9,948 bases of DNA from DASSZN01 sp035702805 (GCA_035702805.1 DASSZN010000354.1:1-9948); one strand, 5' to 3'. Shown: positions 1 through 6,509, counted from the first letter of the stretch. A program made the numbers and translations. Notes: generated from the letters alone by a model not told the origin.

Positions 1-283
1 CGACGCCCAGGTCGCCCGGGCGGTCCGACGGGCTGATGGCCACCGAGAGGACGCGACGATGGGGGATGCCCGCGCTGACCTCGTCCCAGGTCCGGCCGCC
101 GTCCCGGGTGCGGTAGAGCCCCCGGTCGAAGGTGCCGGCGAAGAGGCGTGCCGGGTCGCGCGGGTCGAGCGCCAGGCACTGGGCGCCGACACCGGCGAGG
201 ACACTCGCGGTTCTCCAGCGGGTGCCGTCGCTCGACGTGATGCGGACCACGTCGTCGCCGGTCGCGGCGTAGAGGGTGGTCAT
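1..283 (-). CDS. BNR-repeat beta-propeller protein, N-terminal part (runs off window)
   Basis: Reading leftward from an ATG at 281-283 gives 94 uninterrupted codons that continue past the window edge, so only the N-terminus is visible. Residues 59-66 (TRDGGRTW) are a textbook BNR/Asp-box (S/T-x-D-G-G-x-T-W). It is preceded by LALDPRDPARLFAGTFDRGLY and followed by VLSVAISPSD, the repeating blade pattern of sialidase-like, Ycf48/VPS10-type propellers. A good ribosome site (AAAGGAG, 8 nt spacer) precedes the ATG. There is no signal peptide, so a cytoplasmic location is likely for this isoform. Such proteins are often annotated as glycosyl hydrolase or sialidase, but the Asp-box is structural and does not show enzymatic activity. 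The fold call is fairly safe and the function is unknown. It is transcribed divergently from the GGT-family gene across a 195-bp gap. Confidence 0.78.
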   Translation of the reverse strand, partial: MTTLYAATGDDVVRITSSDGTRWRTASVLAGVGAQCLALDPRDPARLFAGTFDRGLYRTRDGGRTWDEVSAGIPHRRVLSVAISPSDRPGDLGV

Positions 284-417
284 GGTGGGCGCTCCTTTCG
301 CGGGAGTGGGTGTGGCGCCGGTGTGATGGCTTCAGCGCCAGTATCGGCAGGCGTACCGGCGTATGTCAACTTCCCGGTTGGCGAATCGCGCTCGCGCGCC
401 GGCCCGCCCCGCGGCGG

Positions 418-423
418 TATGAT
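418..423 (+). promoter_or_regulatory. Possible -10 box upstream of the GGT-family gene
   Basis: TATGAT lies in the 195-bp gap between the divergent propeller and GGT-family genes, about 55 nt before the chosen GTG start. It is a close match to the TATAAT consensus in otherwise very GC-rich DNA. No convincing TTGACA-like element sits 16-18 nt upstream, so this is a weak call. Confidence 0.25.
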
Positions 424-478
424 GCCCGCGCAGGGCAGAGACCGCGGCACGACGGCGAAGACGACGGGAGTGGAGACC

Positions 479-2116
479 GTGAGCACGACCGAACCCCGGA
501 CCGGAGCGATCGCGGCGGGCGCCGGCATCGAGCCGCCGCCGAGCGAGGGGACGATGGCGCGCGGCGGCATGGCTGCCTCGGCCCACCCCTTCGTGTCACA
601 GGTCGCGCTCGACGTGCTGCGCCACGGCGGCAACGCGGTCGACGCCGCCGTCGCCGGTGCGGCCGTGCTGATGACCGTCGAGCCGCGCAACGGCCACCTC
701 GGTGGCGACACCTTCTTCTTGATCAACCCGGCCGGATCCCGCGAGGTCGTGGCGCTCAACGGGAGCGGCGCGGCGCCCCTCGCCGCGACGGCCGAGCGCT
801 ACCGGCAGGCGGGCGGCATCCCGGCCAAGGGGCCGTGGGCCTCGACCGTCCCCGGCACCGTCCACGCCTGGGGTACGGCGCTGGCCCGCTTCGGCAGCCG
901 GCCGCTGGCCGAGCTCCTCGCCCCGGCCATCGCCTACGCGCGCGACGGCGTCCCGGTGACGGCGCGCCTCCAGCGCCTCCTCGCCGGCGACACCGAGGTC
1001 TTCCGGAAGTACCCCGACAGCGCCGCCGTCTTCCTGCCCGGCGGCGACGTGCCGGCGCTCGGCACGCTCTTCCGCCAGCCCGGGCTCGCTCGCAGCCTGG
1101 AGCGCATCGCCGCCGACGGCTGGGAGGACTTCTACCGCGGGCAGCTCGCGGCCGAGCTGGCCGACTACTCGGCGAGCCACGGCGGCCTGTTCAGCCGCGA
1201 GGATTTCGCCGCGCACGCCACCGAGGTCGCCGCGCCGATCTCCATTGACTACCGGGGCTACACCGTCTTCGAGCAGCCGCCGGTCTCGCAGGGGATCATC
1301 GTGCTGCTCGCCCTCAACATCCTGGGCCAGTTCGACGTCGCCGCGCTCGGCCCCGCCTCGCCGGAGCTGCTCCACCTGCAGCTCGAGGCGCTCAAGCTCG
1401 CGTTCGCCGACCGCCTGCGCTACCTCGGCGACCCGCGCACCAACGACCTGCCGCTGGCGATGCTCCTCTCGCCGGAGCACGCCCGCGAGCAGGCGGCCCG
1501 CATCGACCCGGACCGGGCCCGGCCGCTCGCCTGGCCGGGCAACGTCCAGCCCGACACGACCTACATGTGTGTGGCCGACGCCGATGGCACGATGGTCTCC
1601 TACATCCACAGCCTCTTCGCCGGCTCGGGCGTGGTGATGGGTGACACCGGCGTGTTGATGAACAACCGCATGCTCGGCTTCAACCTCGACGAGGGACACC
1701 CGAACTGCCTGGCGCCAGGCAAGCGGCCGGTCCACACGCTCAATAACTACCTGGTGCAGCGGGACGGCGAGCCGGTGCTGGTCGGCGGAACGCCGGGCGC
1801 CCACTGGCAGGTGCAGACCAACCTGCAGATCCTGACCAACGTGCTCGACTTCGGGATGGATCCTCAGGCCGCCACCGAGGCGCCGCGCTTCCTGGTCGGC
1901 GATCAGGAGGCGGTCGGGAACCCGGTGGTGCGGGTCGAGTCACGCGCGGGCGAGGCGACGATCGACGGCCTGCGGGCGCGCGGGCACGAGGTCGAGGTCG
2001 TCGGGCCGTGGCGGCTGGGCGGTGGCGTGCAGCTGATCGCGCGCGACCCGGCGAGCGGCATGTACCTCGGCGCGACGGACCTGCGGCGCCCCGGGAACTC
2101 GGTGCTCGGCATCTGA
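479..2116 (+). CDS. Gamma-glutamyltransferase-family Ntn hydrolase (atypical substrate pocket)
   Basis: This 545-aa protein aligns along its whole length with gamma-glutamyltranspeptidases, which self-cleave into large and small subunits with an N-terminal Thr nucleophile. Visible landmarks are GGNAVDAAVA (50-59), VEP..GHLGGDTFFL (67-81), PGTV, DYRGY, YLGDP, DTTY with the presumed nucleophile at Thr360, NNRM (395-398), PGKRP (413-417) and a GTPGAHWQ oxyanion-type loop. The GTG at 479 is preferred because GGGAG lies 8 nt upstream. The frame stays open back to 59, but that part is Arg/Gly-rich, overlaps the propeller gene on the other strand and has no ribosome site. GTG 470 and ATG 419 are alternatives. 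No signal peptide is seen, unlike the periplasmic E. coli enzyme. By my alignment, E. coli Arg114, Asn411, Asp433 and Ser462-Ser463 are replaced (Ser96, Ser378, Gly400, His419-Thr420). The family call is firm, but glutathione as the substrate is doubtful. An amidohydrolase of the HpxW (oxamate) type is an alternative. Confidence 0.92.
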   Translation: MSTTEPRTGAIAAGAGIEPPPSEGTMARGGMAASAHPFVSQVALDVLRHGGNAVDAAVAGAAVLMTVEPRNGHLGGDTFFLINPAGSREVVALNGSGAAPLAATAERYRQAGGIPAKGPWASTVPGTVHAWGTALARFGSRPLAELLAPAIAYARDGVPVTARLQRLLAGDTEVFRKYPDSAAVFLPGGDVPALGTLFRQPGLARSLERIAADGWEDFYRGQLAAELADYSASHGGLFSREDFAAHATEVAAPISIDYRGYTVFEQPPVSQGIIVLLALNILGQFDVAALGPASPELLHLQLEALKLAFADRLRYLGDPRTNDLPLAMLLSPEHAREQAARIDPDRARPLAWPGNVQPDTTYMCVADADGTMVSYIHSLFAGSGVVMGDTGVLMNNRMLGFNLDEGHPNCLAPGKRPVHTLNNYLVQRDGEPVLVGGTPGAHWQVQTNLQILTNVLDFGMDPQAATEAPRFLVGDQEAVGNPVVRVESRAGEATIDGLRARGHEVEVVGPWRLGGGVQLIARDPASGMYLGATDLRRPGNSVLGI

Positions 2117-2129
2117 GCGGAGATGCAGT

Positions 2130-2180
2130 GCACGAGGTCAAGCCGCCACACTCCTGGAGTGTGGCGGCTTGACCTCGTGC
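2130..2180. terminator. Perfect 25-bp-arm inverted repeat, likely bidirectional terminator
   Basis: The left arm at 2130-2154 (starting GCACGAGGTCAAG) and right arm at 2156-2180 are exact reverse complements around a single T at 2155. The element fills most of the 66-bp gap between the convergent GGT-family and FAD oxidoreductase genes. It begins 13 nt after one stop codon and ends 2 nt before the other. This position suits a shared factor-independent terminator, but neither side carries a T-tract. It could also be a copy of a dispersed palindromic repeat. The palindrome is directly seen; the terminator role is inferred from position. Confidence 0.7.
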
Positions 2181-2182
2181 GT

Positions 2183-3415
2183 TCAGGGCGCGGCGTGGGC
2201 GCCGGCCTGGCGCGGGTTGTTCTTCTCGCCGGCCGTGAAGGGGTTGTCCCAGGAGACGCCGCCCGTCGCGAAGCGATTGGGGTCGAACGGCGCCAGGTCG
2301 AACTCGCTCTTCCCGTCGACCAGAAGCTGCGCCATCGCCTTGCCGACCGCGGCGCCCCAGGAGAAGCCGCCCCCGTTGAAGCCGGCCGCGACGTAGAGGC
2401 CGTCCGTCCCGCCGTAGCGGCCGATTAGCGGCAGGCCGTCGGCGGTGAACCCCATGATGCCGGCCCAGGCGCGCACGACCGGCAGCCGCGCGAGCGGCGG
2501 GAAGATCTCCGCCAGGCAGGAGGCGATCCCGCTCAGCACCGGCCCGGTGACCTCTTCCTCGTAGTGGCCCAGCCCCTCGTCGACGTCCAGCCGGCGGAAC
2601 CCGCCGCAGACGATCTGCCCGGTCGCCGTCTGCCGGCCGTACTCCTTGTCGAAGTTGGTGCCGAAGGGGTGCGCCATCACCGGCGTGACGGCCGGCGTGA
2701 CCAGGATTTGCCCGCGCGCCGGCATCAACGCGCCGGCCGGCAGGTCCGGCAGCAGTTGCGGCGTCCAGGCATTCGTCGCCAGGACCACCGTGCCGGCGGC
2801 GACCGTGCCGCCGTCGTGCGCCACGCCCTGCACCGCCCCGTTGCGCGCGAGCAGCCGGGTCACCGGCGTGTGGGTGACGAAGCGGGCGCCGTGGCGCCGC
2901 GCCCCGGCCGCCAGCGCGTTGACGAGCTGGAACGGCCAGAGGTGGCCGTGGCCGTGGGCGAACTTGGCGCCCAGGATTCGGTCCGACACCACCGGGACGA
3001 GCTCCCGCACCTGGGCCGGGTCGAGCATCTCGACGTCGATGCCGTGCTCGCGCTGCAGGCGCACGCTCTCGGCCAGGTGCGCATACTGCTCCTCGGTCGT
3101 GGCAATGTCGAGGTTGCCGGGCAGGCGCAGCGAGAAGTCGTCGTCGAGCTCCCCGGGCAGCTCGTCGCGGATCAGCCGCAGGTTCTCGCTGGTCAGCGCG
3201 TAGACCGCGCGGCCGACGGCGGAGTGGAGCGAGGAGCCGCCGCCGGTGAGGCCGCCGTTGCGGCCGGAGGCACCGGAGCAGATGCCGCGACGGTCGAAGA
3301 CCACGACCTGCTTGCCGCGGCGGGCGAGCTGGTAGGCGATCGAGCAGCCGTTGATGCCGGCGCCGACCACGACGACCTCGGCCTCGCGCGGGATCTGTGG
3401 GGATTTCGCGGCCAT
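2183..3415 (-). CDS. FAD-dependent oxidoreductase, DAO (D-amino acid/glycine/sarcosine oxidase-like) family
   Basis: The 410-aa product is a DAO-superfamily flavoenzyme, which typically oxidises the C-N bond of amino acids or secondary amines. The Rossmann motif GAGING is at 18-23, with Asp41 (VVVFDRRG) placed to bind the adenosine ribose. It is followed by GASGRNGG (48-55), the signature seen in glycine oxidase, DadA and PuuB-like proteins. The C-terminal FAD-contact segment AGIMGFTADGLPLIG...GLYVAAGFNGGGFSWG begins near 318. Length matches single-subunit family members. The ATG at 3415 is chosen over the upstream open frame because GGAGGAGGG sits 6 nt before it and the Rossmann strand starts about 13 residues in. 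No signal peptide or membrane segment is seen. The substrate cannot be told from sequence. It is convergent with the GGT-family gene and divergent from the acetyltransferase gene. The family is confident and the exact reaction unknown. Confidence 0.92.
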   Translation of the reverse strand: MAAKSPQIPREAEVVVVGAGINGCSIAYQLARRGKQVVVFDRRGICSGASGRNGGLTGGGSSLHSAVGRAVYALTSENLRLIRDELPGELDDDFSLRLPGNLDIATTEEQYAHLAESVRLQREHGIDVEMLDPAQVRELVPVVSDRILGAKFAHGHGHLWPFQLVNALAAGARRHGARFVTHTPVTRLLARNGAVQGVAHDGGTVAAGTVVLATNAWTPQLLPDLPAGALMPARGQILVTPAVTPVMAHPFGTNFDKEYGRQTATGQIVCGGFRRLDVDEGLGHYEEEVTGPVLSGIASCLAEIFPPLARLPVVRAWAGIMGFTADGLPLIGRYGGTDGLYVAAGFNGGGFSWGAAVGKAMAQLLVDGKSEFDLAPFDPNRFATGGVSWDNPFTAGEKNNPRQAGAHAAP

Positions 3416-3450
3416 GGTGCACCCTCCTCCGGCGGCCACCTCTCCGCGCC

Positions 3451-3456
3451 ATAATA
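3451..3456 (-). promoter_or_regulatory. Probable -10 box for the FAD oxidoreductase gene
   Basis: On the minus strand this reads TATTAT, one of very few AT-rich hexamers here, 35 nt before the start codon. That spacing leaves a short leader of roughly 28 nt carrying the strong GGAGGAGGG ribosome site. The -35 region is weak (TCGGTC-like). Immediately upstream of the -10, 3459-3470 is a small inverted repeat (AGGGC-AC-GCCCT on the plus strand) that could be an operator half-site pair. This is inferred from pattern only. Confidence 0.4.
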
Positions 3457-3569
3457 GCAGGGCACGCCCTGACCGACAGCCGGTCACCACGCCCCGCCGC
3501 ACAGAGGGAGCAAGGCGACAGCGAGGTTTCCGCGTGACGCGCTCGTTCAGTCGATTTCTGGAGGACTCC

Positions 3570-4094
3570 GTGCTCGAGACGCCGCGCCTCGTCCTGCGCC
3601 CCATGCGCGCCGGCGACGTCGACGACCTGCTCGGCGTCTTCGGTGACCCGCGAGTCATGGCCGCGTTCGACGAGCCGCCCTTTGACCGCGCCCGGATGGA
3701 GCGTTGGGTGCGGCGTAACCTCGACCACCAGGCGCACGACGGCTACGGCCTCTTCACGCTCGTCCGAAAGTCGGACGGGATCGTCGTCGGCGACTGCGGC
3801 CTCGAGCGCATGGACGAGGGGGGTATCGTCCAGGCCGAGCTCGGCTACGATCTGCGTGCCGACTGCTGGGGCCGGGGGCTCGCGACCGAGGCGGCCGCGG
3901 CGGTGCGCGACCACGCGTTCACGGCGCTCGGGCTGCCGCGGCTGATCAGCCTCGTCCAGGTCGGGAATCTCGCCTCGCGGCGGGTCGCCGAGAAGATCGG
4001 CATGCGGCTGGACGCCGAGGTCACGCGCCACGGCCGGCGCTACTGGCTGATGTCGCTGGACGCCCCCGGCACCGTCGCGGCCGCGCCGGGCTGA
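3570..4094 (+). CDS. GNAT family N-acetyltransferase, RimJ/RimL-like
   Basis: The 174-aa product has the complete GNAT (Acetyltransf_3) layout. It opens with TPRLVLRPM (4-12), the usual RimJ/RimL start. The central strands include IVVGDCGL (71-78) and AELGYDL (89-95). The acetyl-CoA pyrophosphate-binding loop is in WGRGLATEA (100-108). The C-terminal NLASRRVAEKIGM (133-145) is the standard motif that follows. The GTG at 3570 is chosen because GGAGG ends 5 nt before it and the protein then begins exactly at the conserved N-terminus. The in-frame GTG at 3534 would add 12 residues with no family support. Homologues acetylate ribosomal protein N-termini, amino acids or small amines, and the acceptor here cannot be predicted. 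It is divergent from the FAD oxidoreductase gene and convergent with the J-domain gene, so it is probably monocistronic. Confidence 0.9.
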   Translation: MLETPRLVLRPMRAGDVDDLLGVFGDPRVMAAFDEPPFDRARMERWVRRNLDHQAHDGYGLFTLVRKSDGIVVGDCGLERMDEGGIVQAELGYDLRADCWGRGLATEAAAAVRDHAFTALGLPRLISLVQVGNLASRRVAEKIGMRLDAEVTRHGRRYWLMSLDAPGTVAAAPG

Positions 4095-4141
4095 CGCGCC
4101 GCGCCCCGCCGCGACGCTCGCTGAGCAGCGCGCGTGCGCGT

Positions 4142-4627
4142 CTACCCCAGCAGCGCGTGGAGGAACTGGGGAACCAGCGTGACGATCAGGAGAATGGCGA
4201 TCAGCGCGGCGACGAAGATGACGGTCAGCACCACCAGATGGAGCAGCGCCGAGCGCCCGGCCCGCCGCCGCGCCCGCTGCGTCGCGGGTGAGATCGGCCG
4301 TCGCTCGCTCGCGAAGGGGGAGCCGCGCCCCGGCGCGTTCCCCGAGTAGCGCTGCATTAGCGCGTCCGCCATGGCTCGCTGCCGGATCGCGCGGTCGTAC
4401 TCCTGGCGCGACTCCGGCCGGGTCAGCACGGCGTAGGCGGCGTTCAGCAGCTTGGCCCGCTCCTCGGCCTTGCGCCGCTCCTGCTCGGTCGAGAAGCGGT
4501 CGGGGTGCGCGTGCCGCATCAGCCCCCGGTAGGCCCGGGTGATCTCCGCGCGGGTCGCCGTGTAGGAGACATCCAACACCTGGTAGTAGTCGATGGTCGG
4601 GTCGAAGTCGGTGCGGGTCCCCGGCAT
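4142..4627 (-). CDS. Tail-anchored J-domain (DnaJ-like) protein
   Basis: The 161-aa product has an N-terminal J domain (about 13-80). This includes DYYQVLDV, the invariant HPD at 41-43 (HAHPDRF) that stimulates DnaK ATPase, and LLNAAYAVLTRPESRQEYD in helix III/IV. A basic Arg-rich linker (about 101-125) leads to one strongly hydrophobic segment at 128-152 and a short tail. It lacks the Gly/Phe region, zinc-binding cysteines and C-terminal substrate domains of true DnaJ, so it is a class C J-protein. The expected topology is a C-terminal membrane anchor with the J domain in the cytoplasm, recruiting DnaK to the membrane. GAGGAGG lies 10 nt before the ATG. Its client is unknown. It is convergent with the GNAT gene across 47 bp and divergent from the small unassigned gene at 4818. 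Confidence 0.93.
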   Translation of the reverse strand: MPGTRTDFDPTIDYYQVLDVSYTATRAEITRAYRGLMRHAHPDRFSTEQERRKAEERAKLLNAAYAVLTRPESRQEYDRAIRQRAMADALMQRYSGNAPGRGSPFASERRPISPATQRARRRAGRSALLHLVVLTVIFVAALIAILLIVTLVPQFLHALLG

Positions 4628-4675
4628 CGCCGCGCGGCCTCCTCGTGGTGGGCCCAGGGGTGGAGCCTCTGGGAG

Positions 4676-4681
4676 ATTCTA
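4676..4681 (-). promoter_or_regulatory. Possible -10 box for the J-domain gene
   Basis: On the minus strand this reads TAGAAT, 48 nt before the J-protein start, leaving a leader of about 40 nt. The -35 position is poor (CGGGAA/CCGGGA). It is the best AT-rich hexamer in the 190-bp divergent gap 4628-4817. No comparable element for the plus-strand gene was recognised there. Confidence 0.35.
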
Positions 4682-4817
4682 CCCCACGCGCGGCGCGTTC
4701 CCGGCGCGCCGACGCATGGCACCGGTTCTGCAACCCTGCGGTACTGGACCTGTCCCCACGGCCCGCCCGGCCCTCGACGGTCTACGCCCGCGGCCACGGC
4801 GCGAACGGAGCGGAGCG

Positions 4818-5078
4818 ATGCGCGAGCGATTCCGACACCCACACGGGGATGGGAGCGACCTCGTGGTCCACGAGATGCCCGGCCCACACGGGTCTGTCTG
4901 GGCACTGGTCGAGGATGGTCGTGGAGCCGCCGGGCGTTCCCCCGTCCTCCTCCTCTGGGAGGGCGTGGCGGCGAGCGCGGCGGCCGGGGAGTGCGCGCGG
5001 CGCCTCGCTGAGCGGCACGGCGGGCAGACCGCGGTCTGGGAGGCGCTGGTGCGGGAGTCGCTCGAGCCGTCCTTCTGA
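4818..5078 (+). CDS. Hypothetical protein, 86 aa
   Basis: I do not recognise this protein. The frame is open further upstream, but the ATG at 4818 has GGAG 7 nt before it (4807-4810). The longer versions overlap the J-domain gene and its promoter region and begin in low-complexity Arg/Pro/Gly sequence. The 86-aa product opens with a His-rich basic stretch (RFRHPHGDGSD) and then a likely beta-rich segment (DLVVHEMPGPHGSVWALVEDG, PVLLLWEGV). It ends in an amphipathic helix (AGECARRLAERHGGQTAVWEALVRESL). There are no membrane segments or signal peptide. Third codon positions are mostly G/C, as in neighbouring genes, which supports coding. It is followed in the same direction by another small ORF after 93 bp. 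Confidence 0.6.
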   Translation: MRERFRHPHGDGSDLVVHEMPGPHGSVWALVEDGRGAAGRSPVLLLWEGVAASAAAGECARRLAERHGGQTAVWEALVRESLEPSF

Positions 5079-5158
5079 GCGCGTGACCGCGCCGGCCCTC
5101 GGCTCGCTCCCCACGATGCGGCCGCCGGTCCCCGGCGCCGACCGAGTCCGTCTTCACT

Positions 5159-5172
5159 TGAGAGGGGTCTCA
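5159..5172 (+). promoter_or_regulatory. Small hairpin overlapping the ribosome site of the next ORF
   Basis: TGAGA and TCTCA pair perfectly around a GGGG loop. The stem and loop contain the purine-rich ribosome site and reach the first base of ATG 5172. If it forms in mRNA, it would hide the start of the small ORF. The stem is only 5 bp, so it may be fortuitous. Confidence 0.25.
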
Positions 5173-5351
5173 TGATGCGCGCGCGACTATTGCTCTGGCT
5201 GGCCGACAGCTGGTGGGGAGTGCGCCGGCGTCCGGCACCCTGGACCTGGCGCGAGCGCCGTGCGGCCGTGTGCGCCGCCGAGATGTGGCTCCACGCGGAG
5301 CAGGCGAGCGCCGCGCGGCGACACGCCCGCGGCGGCGTCGGTAACCCCTGA
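5172..5351 (+). CDS. Small Trp/Arg-rich hypothetical protein (58-59 aa)
   Basis: The ORF starts with tandem ATGs (5172 and 5175) behind AGAGGGG. Spacing favours the second ATG (about 7 nt). The product is basic and unusually rich in tryptophan: an N-terminal MRARLLLWLADSWWGVRRR, then PWTWRERRAAVCAAEMWLHAEQA, six Trp in about 40 residues. The pattern suggests two short amphipathic helices that might contact a membrane surface or partner, but there is no full-length membrane helix. No family is recognised. Codon third positions are mostly G/C. In the same frame, sequence after its TGA still looks codon-biased (see 5352-5671). Support is a good start region and composition only; it could be a chance ORF. 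Confidence 0.48.
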   Translation: MMRARLLLWLADSWWGVRRRPAPWTWRERRAAVCAAEMWLHAEQASAARRHARGGVGNP

Positions 5352-5671
5352 GCCCGACCGGGCCCGGAAACCATCGGTCGCGCTGGGGCGCTGCGGCTCC
5401 GGCGCGACCCGGACGGTCGGGAGATGCCCAGGAGACGGTCGATCAGCCCCGCTCGACGAACTCACGCGCGTCGACCTCATCATCGCCCCGATGCACGCGG
5501 CCGTCGCGGCGGCCCGCGTACTCATCTCCGCTCGTCACTGATCAGCCGGCGTGATCGCGGACCCGTACCGCGCTCCACGACCGCGCGGCGCTGGCACCGC
5601 GTGTGCAAGTCTCCCCACTGTCTACCGTCGATGAACGCCCGTGCTCGGCACGGACGGAGGGACCACATCAC
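5352..5671 (+). other. Gene-poor stretch with a possible broken small ORF
   Basis: No complete gene with a credible start is visible in these 320 bp. Two pieces look coding-like. Frame 3 from 5352 to about 5445 reads ARPGPETIGRAGALRLRRDPDGREM, continuing the frame of the preceding small ORF past its stop. Frame 1 from about 5446 to the TGA at 5539-5541 reads APLDELTRVDLIIAPMHAAVAAARVLISARH, with G/C at most third positions and a natural amphipathic pattern. Joining them needs a frameshift near 5440-5455. GATCA/TGATC (5539-5560 region) forms a weak inverted repeat. The rest, 5542-5671, presumably holds the promoter of the next gene, but no clear boxes were found. Confidence 0.3.
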
Positions 5672-6490
5672 ATGCAGTCACCGGTTGAGCTGAGTCGTCC
5701 GGCGCCGCGGCGGCCCTGGCCGCTCGTCGTCGTCGCGGCACTGGGAGTCGCCATCGTCGCGACCGTCGCCATCGACGTCGCGCTGTGGCCCATCCTCGTC
5801 CTGCTGCCGGCGTTGGCGGTGGTCGGCTGGCTGGCCGCGCGCCCGTCTTCCGCGGTCGCCCGCGTGTCGGACCTGTCGGGGCGGCGAGAGATCGAGTGGT
5901 ACGGGCTGCTGGCGGTGGAGTACGCCCGCAGCCCGGCCGAGCGGCGCCTGGCGGTGGCCGAGGAGTTCCTGCGCCTGGCCGGTGACCTGCTGCGGCTGCC
6001 GCCGACCAACCGGCATCGCTGGCCCGCCGCGACGCGCCTCAACGAGCTACGCCACCAGGCCAACCTGCTCCTCGGCAGCGTGGTGGATGCCCAGGCCCCG
6101 GTGTCGCTAGACGACTCGGGAGACGATCCGGACCGGCCGTCGGGCGCGGAGCTCCGTCAGGCGTCGACCTGCCTGTCCCGCTATGCCGGGCTGCTGGCGG
6201 CGCTGGCCACGACCGCTCGGTGGGACGCCGAGACGCTCCGCCTCATCACCCGCGAGCGCACCCGCCTCGATCTCGCCCGCGAGGAGATCGCCGGCTCCCT
6301 CGCCTCGCCGCCGCTGCCGACCCGCGTCGACCGTCGCTACCGACCGCGCGGGCTCGACGCCCGCAGCGACCGCCCGGCCGGCGCTCCGACCGTGGCCGTC
6401 CCGTCTTCCGGCGTGGCCCCTGCCGCGCTCGGTCACGAGCCGCCGCCCTACGTCGTCGAGGCCCCCGCCGCCCTCGACGAGGCGCACTGA
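5672..6490 (+). CDS. Hypothetical membrane protein with N-terminal two-helix hairpin
   Basis: I cannot assign a family. The ATG at 5672 is chosen because GGAGGG (5656-5661) lies 10 nt upstream. The frame extends to 5603, but that adds only 23 unremarkable residues. The 272-aa product has a short basic N-terminus and two closely spaced hydrophobic segments (about 18-36 and 38-56), with Asp35 between them. A charged, largely alpha-helical cytoplasmic region follows (about 70-210, for example REIEWYGLLAVEYARSPAERRLAVAEEFLRLAGDLL and LRQASTCLSRYAGLLAALA). The Pro/Ala/Arg-rich tail from about 212 is probably disordered. Composition and codon use match neighbours. It is convergent with the deazaflavin-type gene with only 19 bp between stops. 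A membrane-tethered adaptor is possible but is a guess. Confidence 0.8.
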   Translation: MQSPVELSRPAPRRPWPLVVVAALGVAIVATVAIDVALWPILVLLPALAVVGWLAARPSSAVARVSDLSGRREIEWYGLLAVEYARSPAERRLAVAEEFLRLAGDLLRLPPTNRHRWPAATRLNELRHQANLLLGSVVDAQAPVSLDDSGDDPDRPSGAELRQASTCLSRYAGLLAALATTARWDAETLRLITRERTRLDLAREEIAGSLASPPLPTRVDRRYRPRGLDARSDRPAGAPTVAVPSSGVAPAALGHEPPPYVVEAPAALDEAH

Positions 6491-6509
6491 CCGGCCGATC
6501 GGGCGTCGA

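Noticed and set aside
59..478. N-terminal extension of the GGT-family frame from ATG 59
   Set aside because: It overlaps the propeller gene on the other strand, is low complexity, and a well-spaced ribosome site marks the GTG at 479.
596..1804. 402-aa minus-strand open frame inside the GGT-family gene
   Set aside because: It is antisense shadow with repetitive Val/Arg/Glu-rich sequence and no motif.
4095..4141. Short GC-rich dyads between the convergent GNAT and J-domain genes
   Set aside because: Stems are only 4-5 bp with 2-3 nt loops and no T-tract, too weak to call a terminator.
1740..4733. 997-aa minus-strand open frame
   Set aside because: It overlaps the GGT, FAD oxidoreductase and GNAT genes out of frame. 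The product is Arg/Gly/Pro/Ala-rich low complexity, the expected shadow of high-GC coding DNA.
4593..4817. Upstream extension of the 86-aa gene
   Set aside because: It would overlap the J-domain gene start and its leader, and the added residues are Arg/Pro/Gly-rich without a ribosome site.
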